Positions 33,366-43,600 of a DNA stretch of 64,000 nucleotides are shown in pieces. This stretch comes from Luzula sylvatica (taxonomy: Eukaryota; Streptophyta; Magnoliopsida; Poales; Juncaceae). Position 1 is the first letter of the stretch. The number at the start of each line of letters is the position of its first letter. The notes beneath the pieces were generated by a model, which was given only the letters and a program-made list of their open reading frames with translations, did not search any database and had not been told where the DNA came from. Both the position numbers and the translations under genes were made by a program. The stretch covers positions 18,258,862 to 18,322,861 of the forward strand of contig OX326959.1 in NCBI GenBank assembly GCA_946800325.1. The letters run 5' to 3'.

Positions 33366-34558
33366 TTATAAGTTATGTATAAAGTTAGCAAAATCCCTCT
33401 CATCTCATGCCTCCACATCATCACTTTATTGTGGACCGTTGGATTGAACTCATATTTCATTAAATACATCAGAACCGTTCGTTGTTCCGTGAATTTCATC
33501 TATATACACCGAGCTACATTAAAAAACTTGATTTATTATGGACCACCGTAGACCGCCTTCGTTCATTTTATATAAAGTCATGATTATGCTTGGTCTTAAT
33601 TAGAAAAAAAAATCATTAATTACTTGGATTATTCATTTAAACATGGTATATATAAGCCAATCAATATAAAAGTTACATGAATCCTGGTCTATTGTGTTGT
33701 GGACCAAGTTCATTCATATTTTTTTATCTCAATTAAATATGAAATTTTTTCAAAAAACTCCTTACATTTTTTGATATTGCAAAAAATTCTTAAATTTACA
33801 TATGTAGAAATTACAAAAATTGTTTTTTTTTTATTAATTTCGAAAATATCCTAAATTTTTTGTAATATATAATAATTTTATAAAAAATTACTATGTATTA
33901 TATGTTATATAATTTTAATATTTCATTCAATACAAATATTTGAGTTTTTAACTTTTTTTTCTTGAAAAACTATCATAACATTATAATAAGATGAACAACT
34001 TTATTAAAAGAACGTCTTGCAAATATTTAAAAATAAAATATCATGAAACTATTTAAAATATATAAAAGGAAAACTAAAATAAAAAATGGATCTTTAAGTA
34101 GATATTTTTCTATCAATATATTTCCAAGGTGTTTAATTATTGTTGTTTATTTTATTATTATTTGATGTTAGTTTTTTGACAATAATGAATGAAATATTAA
34201 AATTATATAAACACGATATGTAATAATTTTACTTTTGTGAAATCACTGCATGTAAGAAGTGTTTATGAATTTTTCTTAAAATTAATAAAAAATAACAAAA
34301 ATAATTTTTAATTATTACATATGAGATTTGAAAGGTATTTTGGTAAATAAAAGTTTGGTAGAGAGTTTTTTTGGAGTTTACAAAAAGATAGGAGATTTTT
34401 TTACAATATAAAAAAAAAATCAAGGGGTTAAAAATATACTAAAACACGAATGTGCGAACAATCACATAAAATAAACATATAATCCAATTACATATTAGGA
34501 AAAATAAATCATGACAAACTCGAGTACTCCCGCGCAATTGCGCGGGGAAAAAACTAGT
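33366..34558 (+). mobile_element. Helitron-like element, 1193 bp
   Basis: The 3' end is the hairpin CCCGCGCAATTGCGCGGGG, a short A-rich spacer and CTAG (34555-34558), followed by host T. Comparison with the uninterrupted host at 3766-3782 places the left border after GAGAA (33365). The 5' end starts TTATAAG rather than the usual TC, so it is mutated or truncated. The hairpin is identical in its core to that of 30511-32118, which suggests the same family. Noncoding. Confidence 0.75.
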
Positions 34559-35400
34559 TTATTATAACAGAGCAATACATGAAATGAAATACCGCTCCCA
34601 CTTTTTTATTGACCCGTATAAAAAATTAGCTTTAATTTATGGCATACAAAAATCACAAATTTGAGATCTCCAGACGAAGTGTGCATACATATCAACAATC
34701 TACATGGCAAAATAATCCTCTCAACTAAAAATAAAACAAATTTTGAATTTATAATCAAAAATTTAATCATGAAAATTAATTATAAAATAATATAATTTAT
34801 TTTCAGTGTCTCACTTGAGTTTCTTTTCCAACTTCAAGCATATCAAAATGATATTAGCTAGGTCAAAATCAAAAGTACCAACTATGATATCAATCTTCCT
34901 GTCTCGGCCTTGATTCAATGTTCCTGCATTTTATGCAAGGAGGTAGATTTCGTAGCAAAGAGTACATTATCAGCAAGAATTGCTTTAATCGTCCTTGATG
35001 GAACTCATTAATTCCATTATACAAATATATATTAATGAAATACCAACTAAATGGAACTCATTAATTCGATTATACAAATAATTAATTTAATAAAAAAATT
35101 TCACAAGTACGAACCTTGATTCCTTCAGGATCAGGCCAAGCTTTTAAAACTTCAGGTTCCACGAGCGCAGAATTGAAAGTTAAAACTATCACCTTACAAA
35201 AATTACACAAAAAATACAATAAAATTACAAAACTCTTAACTGAAAAAAACAATTATGAGATTATGTAAAAATCTACCATAGATGAAGTATTGTGCGATGA
35301 AATTGCACTTGGCATACACGTTTTCGATTTTTTCAAGGGCTATGTATTCTACTTGAGCCAACTTGAAAATATTCTTCTTCCTGTCAGTTATCAAAAACAT
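34559..35400 (-). pseudogene. LACS 3'-end fragment 3 (unit 4)
   Basis: Nearly identical in structure to fragment 1 (3759-4600). The exon 19 equivalent (35277-35380, 104 nt) is open and reads [19 protein letters not shown]. Exon 20 (about 35118-35195) has the same small insertion and the same internal deletion as fragment 1. Exon 21 is cut short at the same point and followed by the same foreign stretch of about 200 bp. The shared defects show that fragments 1 and 3 were copied from one already broken ancestor. Nonfunctional. Confidence 0.88.
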
Positions 35401-35469
35401 TATTGCACGGAAACGCCGAATCAAGTCAGGTTAACTAAGACACAAATATGAAACGATCTAGGAGCGTAT

Positions 35470-36082
35470 TGTATTGCAACCCGTAAATCTGAATTATGTA
35501 AAGCATTCAAAGAAGCTCCTTCTATTTATCAAATAATGATTTAGTCCGATTCGTTATAAAAAGTCAGTTTGGTCTCTTTTAAGTACAGAAAATCACGAAA
35601 ATTACAAGACCGAGATCTCACAAGTTTTTAATCTTTTTCAAAATTCGATCAATTTAAAAAAAACCGCAAGGCTAACCACCAGACAAAATAATGATGTGTG
35701 ATTCTTTAGAACTTTCATTGAGTATTTAAACATTCATATCCGTCCCTAAAGCTCAACTCTTTACTTTGTTAACAACTCTGTTTAATCATGATAAACAATT
35801 TCACATTTTTAATATAACATGCAAGTACCAGCAATAGTATCATTAGTTCAGTACCAGTATAAAAAAATGGAAAGCTAGTTGATTAGAATACAATCTCAAG
35901 ATGCTATTAATCAAGCCAACCAAATGTGAAGATAAAATATTACTTATGATGTCTAATGCAAGGTTTAAATTTCTAAAAGGAGCCTCAACTAACGGAGCTT
36001 TATCCACCTCGGTATGCCTTCAAAAAAAGGCTCACTAACAACGATAATACGTTAACAATTTCTCTTCCACAATTAAGATCCA
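35470..36082. repeat. 3' flank of mTERF unit, copy 5
   Basis: This aligns with 4677-5134 almost base for base and then continues to the mTERF gene, showing what unit 2 lost. No gene in it. Confidence 0.75.
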
Positions 36083-37225
36083 TCAATCGAGCACCTTTTC
36101 TCCCTTATAAGCCGCATGATAAGCGTTTGCAAGTTTCGGCACCTTCTCTTTAAACGGCTCTACAAATATTTCAACAAATGTCTTCTCAGACAAAAAACAA
36201 ACGGTAGAAAGAGCAGCATTTTGTTTGAATCCCTTTTCTTTCAAGATGGCTAAAACGAGGTGCCTCGGTTCCAACCTTTTCTCTAAGCTCCATGCCAAAA
36301 GAACCGGCTGAGAGACCAAACTCTTGGGATCAATTCCAACCTTTTTTATAAGGAAATTCATCTTTGTTTCCACTGTCTTGTTGGAAAGACCGAGAATTGT
36401 AGGAAACTTCTTGAAAGCAGAAAGAACTTCTTCCTCCGACCATCCATACGACTTTCTGTAGAACTCCACCTTTCTATCCCAAGATTCTTTCTTCATAGAT
36501 CCGATTATTCGGAGTGCTACCAAGAACATACCAGATCCACGGGGAAAACCTAGCTCCTGAGTGCGCTCAAGGAACTCCCTCAAAACATTCACATTTGGCT
36601 GAAACAACCTGTAACATCCCCTTATGAGCATCTTTGTTATGTCTTGTTGCGATAATCCATATTCTTTTAATAGATTTATTTTGGGAACCATCGTTTCAAG
36701 GTTGTATTGGATCAGCAAAGTGTTCTTCTTGATAATCTTCAACAAGACCTCGTCATTATTGCCCAAAAAATCTCTCCAATACTGGAGATTTGAGAGTGTA
36801 TTCTTCAAGTTGAGGGCACGAGGGTTCGATTGAATCAACTGGGAGAATGATTCTCCAGTGAATCCGGCATCCATTAGTTCACGTGCTCGTGGTTCGAGGG
36901 TTTTGTCGACACTTGAACTCAAAAGTATTGGCTGAAATGAGATAAGATTTTTTATCTGGGAATCTGAGAAACCATTTCTTTTGAAAAATTGTATTACTGA
37001 GTCAGGTCGAGCAGGGGAATTGATTGGGGATAAATTCGAGTGATTGGAGACCTTGAGTGCTCTGTCCATGGAGAAGCCGAAAGAGGAGATGAGATACTGC
37101 GCCATGAAAGGGATATTCTTTCGTTGATCGGTTTGGGTTGTGAAAAGAATACAAGGAGAATGGCTTAGAACGGCTAAATGCTTGCAGGGGCGAGTAGAGA
37201 TTCTCTTAGCCAGGAGAGACGCCAT
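36083..37225 (-). CDS. mTERF family protein, tandem copy 4
   Basis: An intact single-exon frame of 380 residues from MASLLAKRIST to GEKVLD. The N-terminal 35 residues have a transit-peptide look. Residues about 60-350 hold the mTERF repeats (SDSQIKNLISFQPILLSS, WSEEEVLSAFKKFPTIL, KNTLSNLQYWRDFLGNN). The frame is open 14 codons upstream (leader ending QKQQI), as in copies 1 and 3, but MASL is the conserved start. It is the copy nearest the intact LACS gene and is likely to sit in the ancestral position. Family role: organellar transcription or RNA metabolism. It could be any of several subfamily members, so no symbol is given. Confidence 0.9.
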   Translation of the reverse strand: MASLLAKRISTRPCKHLAVLSHSPCILFTTQTDQRKNIPFMAQYLISSFGFSMDRALKVSNHSNLSPINSPARPDSVIQFFKRNGFSDSQIKNLISFQPILLSSSVDKTLEPRARELMDAGFTGESFSQLIQSNPRALNLKNTLSNLQYWRDFLGNNDEVLLKIIKKNTLLIQYNLETMVPKINLLKEYGLSQQDITKMLIRGCYRLFQPNVNVLREFLERTQELGFPRGSGMFLVALRIIGSMKKESWDRKVEFYRKSYGWSEEEVLSAFKKFPTILGLSNKTVETKMNFLIKKVGIDPKSLVSQPVLLAWSLEKRLEPRHLVLAILKEKGFKQNAALSTVCFLSEKTFVEIFVEPFKEKVPKLANAYHAAYKGEKVLD

Positions 37226-37596
37226 AATTTGTTGTTTCTGAGAGAGAGGCGGAAAGGGATGAATCAAAACTGAGAAGCTTTTGTGTAGACTAGTGTATCT
37301 CTTGGGTTCCCCCTGGAAAAAGAAAAAAACCTAAGCATCCAAAAGGAATTTGAAATCTCAGGTTTGTTAAAATCCATAATTTCAAATACTGGATAGCAAT
37401 TGTATATGAATTCTGGGATTATATAAAACGCAGTCATATGAGTTCGATCGGGAACTGGATGCTGGAAGGCTCAGCCAGATAATTTGGGCTATCTTATAGA
37501 AGGTTAAGCCCAATTTTTATTGCAAGACAAAATTAGAGCGTAAAATCAATTTAATGCAGCACGAAACCCTCGAATCCTCGATCTTCCCGGCCAGCC

Positions 37597-38580
37597 ATGG
37601 CGACGGAGCAATCTCCAGCGTCTTCTCTCTTCACTGAGAACGAAAACTTGAAAGAATACGGATTCAATAATGAACATGGAAGAGAAATTGAGAATGAAGA
37701 GGAAGAAATAGCGTTTGGGAGCACGACTAACAAACGCCTTGTGTGCGACGACGGATGTGGCCGGCCGAAGACCGTCTGTCTGTGTCCTTTTCTCCCGCCT
37801 GCTCCTCTCCATACTCGTACCTCCATTTTCATCCTTCACCACCCTCACGAACTCAAGTACACTTCTCGGTAATGCTTTTATTTTACTGTTCTAAAAATTA
37901 AACATTGCGTTGCTGTATCAATCAGGTACAACCGTCTTGCTACACTGCCTCTCCTCTCGGGATGTCTTTCGCGCCTACACCTCCTCTCAGGCCGACGCCT
38001 TCACCCTGGTTCATCTCCTCTATTAGATTCTCTCCATTCCACTCCCTCCAGTTCCTCTCCAGTGTTGTTCCTATTTCCATCTCCCAATGCAATTGATTTG
38101 TCAGAATGGGCTAAGTCAACCCCAATTGAATCCCGTGCGGAACCAGTTCTTGTACTCGTTGACGGAACTTGGAATCATGCTAGAGAAATGGCCACTGGAA
38201 GCCTCCAGTTCTTGTCTCAATTCGCCACTTGCGTGTCCCTTGGGTGTAAGGTCATTAGAAGTAAACTAATTCAGCGATTTAAATGCTTTCTTAATTATTA
38301 TTTTCGTAATTAACAGGTTGGAATAGAAGGGGAGAGTCCATGCGAGACTGATTTGGTACTGAAAAAAGAGCCGATTAAAGGTTGCGTGAGTACCATCGAG
38401 GCAGTTGCGAGAGCACTTAGAATTCTAGAGCCTGACGGTACCGGTACGGTAGTGGAGGAGAGTTTACTTAGGGTTTTAAGAGCAATGGTGAGGTTTCAAG
38501 CTTCGTTCATGAATAAACCTGTGAAAAGAAGGCCCAAGTTGATGAAAAAGAAGTATGAGAAGATTGTTGGTGGTTTGTAG
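37597..38580 (+). CDS. DTW-domain protein, probable tRNA-uridine aminocarboxypropyltransferase
   Basis: Three exons, 37597-37868, 37926-38250 and 38317-38580, join in frame with GT-AG introns to give 286 residues. DTW proteins transfer the 3-amino-3-carboxypropyl group of S-adenosylmethionine to uridine in tRNA (acp3U). The N-terminal part is acidic (residues about 25-45) and is followed by a Cys cluster, CGRPKTVCLC, the zinc-binding signature of the family with R-P between Cys residues. The core motif VDGTWNHAREM is the DTW box. The C-terminal part (STIEAVARALRILEP) matches the family's helical end, and the tail is Lys/Arg-rich. The length is normal for plant DTWD2-like proteins. It lies on the opposite strand to the mTERF and LACS neighbours, with its start only about 370 bp from the mTERF copy 4 start, so the two are divergent. 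Confidence 0.88.
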
Positions 38581-40319
38581 ACGACCTGTTCGATGAAATG
38601 ATTTATATAGGGATTTGGTTTTCCATTATGAAATCATAATGCTAATTCAAATTCGTAAAGATTCCTTGATATAATCAAGAAAGGGTGTTGAGGGAAGTTG
38701 AATGCTCACGAGCCATGATCAAAAGCAAGAATTATCTTTTTCAAGGTCGATTTTCAAATTGGGTGCGACCAATTATTTGTTTGGGTGCGACCAGTAATCT
38801 TTAATGAGTATTTATTTAGTCTGATTTTCCTATTGAATGCATGTTAATTTGGGATTTTTCATTAATTCTCCATCTTTTGGGATTTTTCATTTAAATAAAT
38901 ATCTGTTTGTTTATATGGTTAGATTTTGTGATTAATCCATTTTAATTGATTTACGGTTAACAACTTTATTCTTTATATTTGGACTTTTGTGAATAAGTGA
39001 TAAGTTTGAGAATCATAAAGAGTCCCTCAATATTTTCATTGTCTTGATTTAAATAAAATTCTGCAAGCCAAAATAAAATTTGGCATGTCCTTAAATTGAA
39101 ATTATCTTATTGTTTACTGTTTTATATGTTATAGGTATCTTGTATGATGAAATTTTTACTATTCATCATAGAAATGTATATAATGTTTGGCAATGTAGTT
39201 GTATTTTTATCACAAAAGTAAGTTTTTTTTTTTTTTTAATTAACAGAAGTATTAGAGAATTAATATTTTTAAATTTCACAAGACAGACAACATTAATATT
39301 TTAAAATAATTACACTTATATTGTAATTATTTATGATAATAGTAAATTATTACAAACAACATTAGTATTTCACGATGATAATTATAAATGACGAATTTAT
39401 TTTTATCATATCAAAATATTGTAATTATGCTTTGTAATGTTGTTATCAAACAAACAATCATATATTATTTTTTATGTGAAGTTCATTATATTTTTTCCAA
39501 CACAAAATTTAGTGTCATGTGATTGATTAAAGAAAATTATAAATATAGATTTTTCTAATTTTCAGTTACTTAAATAAGCAAGTGGAATATGATTTATTTT
39601 TATTTTTATCAAGGTGAACTTGTGTTTTTGTTGGTTTGCACCTAAATGTGAGGTTGAGAGGATAAGATTTGCCTATTGATTGTTTTTACTTACAAATAAA
39701 AAGGAAAAAAAAACTACAATGTGACGTTAAGATTTATTTGCTTATTGATTATTTTTATTTACATAACCAAATAACAAAAAAAATCAAAGAAAAAGACAAT
39801 GGCGGCCCGAGGACTTAAACTTGAGTCCTCCGAGTTATAAGGAAGAAAGTATACCACCAGATCATAAATATTCATAATTGGTTATTGAATTACAATTTTC
39901 AAATTTTTTAAAGCCAATATTTCCAAATGTACGCCTCAGATACAAAAAAAAGAGTCCAATAACTTTAAATATAGTAATAAATATAGTAAATCTCTAATTG
40001 CTTTAGATTGGATTTGTTAATTAGTCTATCTCAACTTCATCTTTTCGTCGAACTCTACTTGCTCTAGCTATAAGTAGGGCTTTTTTAAAAAAATTTAACA
40101 TGTTGAACTCTTCATTAAAATATTTGTATACTTCTTTTGATTCTCCTCCAACACCTCGTGTTTCTTCTACACCCGGAAGTAACGAGCAGAGTTGTGTTTA
40201 ACAGAAGAAAAAGGAGAACTTTAAAAAGAGTATTGTCCTCGCTTAAAGAAAGGTGTTTCGCTTTCATATATACAATATATACAAGAGAAATTAATTGCAA
40301 CATGAAAACATGATGACTT
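38581..40319. other. AT-rich intergenic DNA, no gene seen
   Basis: No frame shows a recognisable domain. A possible tRNA-derived SINE remnant lies on the minus strand near 39790-39870 (GGTGGTATAC box-like word, then GACTCAAGTTTAAGTCC). The evidence for it is weak. Confidence 0.5.
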
Positions 40320-40566
40320 TGTAAATCGTACCACGTAATATGTGACTAAAAAGATTTAACTACATGATTTATTCTATATTTTTGAAATTATTTTGTTGTG
40401 TTTTGCAACCAATAACATGAAACAAAAAACTTATAAAATGTAATAAACTTGCAGATACGAAACAATCAAACATTTAAGCTATTTAGCATTTCATTTTGTT
40501 ATACATATTATGGTCCATGATTTCTCAGTGGTTACAACGTTTCGCACAACCGAGACTTATTATAAC
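40320..40566. repeat. Parental LACS downstream block shared with the mTERF units
   Basis: The phrases TGTAATAAACTTGCAGATA, ATTATGGTCCATGATTTCTC and CGAGACTTATTATAAC recur in the 5' flanks of units 1, 2 and 4. Here they lie directly 3' of the intact LACS gene, with none of the hAT, MULE or Helitron insertions, so this is the uninterrupted reference copy. Confidence 0.75.
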
Positions 40567-40659
40567 GGAGCTATAAATGAAATGGAATGCAATGAAATAC
40601 CCCTCCCACTTTTTTATTGACACGATAAAAATTAGCTTTAATTTATGACATGAAAAGAA

Positions 40660-43600
40660 TCACAAATTCGAAACTCCAGACGAAGAAAGCTGGGCATACA
40701 TATCAGCAATCTCCTTGGCAAAATATTCCTTCGCTTGAGGTCTTTTTACCTGACAAAATTACCGCAAAATAATCAATACATGAATTTATTAAATTTAAGA
40801 ATTTAATAAATAATGAAGGATTTATTTACCTTGAAGGTTGGTGTGAGGAGACCATTTTCGAGAGTGAACGGTTCCAAAACTAGCTTCACAGCTTTCGCAA
40901 ATTCAAATCCTCTCAACTAAAAACCACACAAATTTTGAAATTTATAATCAAACTTCTTAATCATGAAAATTAGTTATAAGGATAATATAATTTATTTTAA
41001 ATGTCTCACTTGAGCTTCTTTTCCAACTTCATCCATTTCAGCAACAACCGCTTTAACCACCCTTGGATCATTTACCAATTGCCCCAAATCTTCATACTGT
41101 ACAAAAGTATAAATTAATAAAATACCAATGAAAATCGAACTCGTATCTTTTTTCACAAGTACGAACCTTGATTCCTTGAGAAGCAGCCCAAGCTTTTAAA
41201 ACTTCAGGTTCGACACAAACAATGCTCACGAGCGCAGAATTAAAACTATCACCTACAAAAATTACATAAAAAATACATTAATATTACAAAACTGTAATTG
41301 AATTATTTTTTTATGAAATTATGTAAAAATTTACCATAGATAAAGCACTGTGCGATGAAATTGCACTTGGCATACACATTCTCGATTTTTTCAGGGGCTA
41401 TGTATTCTCCTTGAGCCAACTTGAAAATGTTCTTCTTCCTTTAAATTACCGAAAAAAATAAAAAATAATTACAAAAAGTAAAATTAACAAAGGATAATTA
41501 TTTAATAATAATAAATACCGGTCAATAATTTTAAGACGGCCACCAGGAAGCCACAAGCCAATATCTCCAGTATGCAACCATCCATCATCGTCAATCACTT
41601 CTCTCCTATCAAAAACAAATGAATATTACATTAGGGTTTCGTAAATTTTGAAATAATAAAATTAGGGTTTTTAAAATATTCATTACGTTTGAACTTCATC
41701 CTTGAAATAGCCTTTGAACACGCTGTGTCCCCTAACACAAATTTCGCCACGAGGATATGGCTTGTCTTCACTTGAGTAATTCATTTCTGGCACATCCACT
41801 AGTTTAATCTCTGCAAACAAATATAAAAAATATTAAAAATAACAAAATTAACATTAATAATAATAATAATACAATAATAATAATAAATGGGAAGTACCAA
41901 TACTAGGGTTGGGGGAGCCAACATGGCCAGTTAAATTATCACCAATATCCATGGCTGAGATCACACATGATGTCTCGGTCATCCCATACCCCTCTATTAT
42001 CTCGCAGCCAAAGCACCTAAACAAATGAAGGACATTTTTTATATTATAATAAAGGAAGGGCGTTTTTGAAAAAATCCCCAATAAAAAAGATGATTACACT
42101 TTGAGAAAATCCATGACGTCCTGAGACAAAGGAGACGCGCCGGAAGACATGAAACGAACTCTTCCTCCCAATTTGTCTTTTATTTTATTGAACACCAATC
42201 TATCCCATATCGGCGATGGAGTTTTACCTACACAAAATTACTTGCCATTATAACACTTTTCGCTTACCATCATAACACATTTGTTGAGAGAGAGAGAGAG
42301 AGAGGGATGTACCGTTGAGAAGAGATTGTCTCTTGGAATTAAAAGCAGCATGGAACAACCGTTCTTTCAGGCCGCCAGATTGTTTCACCGCGTTGATTAT
42401 TCTGCAAAAAGACAAAATTAATAAATAAGAATAATAATTATTTTGAAAAGGACAAAAATAATGAATACCCTGAATAAACTCGGTTGTATAAGCGAGGAAC
42501 GCTACAGAAGAGTGTGGGCCTTAAAGCAGCCAAATCATCCATTAATTTCAAATTATCCTAACAACAAAAATGAAAAAAGGGTGAGATTTAATAATTTAGA
42601 AAAAAGAATTAAGTAAAGAAAATAAAAAGAATAATACGAATTAGTAATACCCCTTGGTAGAAACCAATGGCGACTCCATAATGTAACATTGCCACTTGAT
42701 TGGCTCGCTCGTATATGTGCGCTAATGGCAGATACGATATATATCTGAAGAAAAAAATATGAATAAATATAGGGTATCCTACAAATTTCCCAAAATAATA
42801 AGGGGAAATTTCTTGTATGTCCCTCCAAAAACAAGAAATATCAAATTTGTCCTTACAAAATTGTTAATATCAAATATAACCCTTTATAACTCGTATTATA
42901 TCAAATTGGTCTAAATTTAACAAATCTGTTAAATTTAACAGATTATCGGTACAATTAGTACTTTACGCCTGAACTGATAACATATCATTACTAACCCTAA
43001 ACCCTCTTCGTCTAAAGCTATTAGCTCAATTGTTCTCCCTCCATGGCGACTTCTGAACCACGTAAATTTCCATGGTAATAGGCCTGCAAAATCGAACCAT
43101 GGCGGAGCTCCATTGTCTTGATGAAAGAAACTCTTCCATGACGGAGCTCACAGAGAACAAGAGGCGTAACTCTTCTGAACTGGGACAAACCGAACCAGTC
43201 ACCATGCAAAACCCTTCAATTCGATTAAAGTAAGTATCCTCTCTCCAATTTGTGGTTTCTTTCTTCAGGATGTGTTTGATTTCTGCAACCTTTGTAATTT
43301 GCTTTTTTTGTGTGTATTTGGTGCTGGTTTATACCTAAATTGGTCATACTGATTATCAGATTTCTGTTTTTGTTTGATTGGTATTGTAATACTATCAATT
43401 CTGTTTTTAGAGTAGCAATTCAGGATGGTAACATCAATTCTCATGATAGAGTGATTGATTTCATGGACATAGTAACAAAAAACGATTTTCAGTTTTGTCT
43501 AATTCTTGTCTTGAATGCATGAACTTTTGAGCGACATAATGTTTTTGGGCGACATAAGAGAAATGTTTTTGGGCGACCTAATGCTATTCAAGAGCTGGGA

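Noticed and set aside
37546..37848. Antisense open frames over the DTW gene exon 1
   Set aside because: They oppose a well-supported exon with zinc-cluster codons and have no domain of their own.
41854..42081. Separate small minus-strand gene containing EGYGMTETS
   Set aside because: It is LACS exon 16 (41898-42016) read into its flanking introns, not an independent gene.
43021..43209. Small minus-strand open frame in LACS intron 11
   Set aside because: It lies wholly inside the MULE-like element 42802-43965 and has no recognisable domain.
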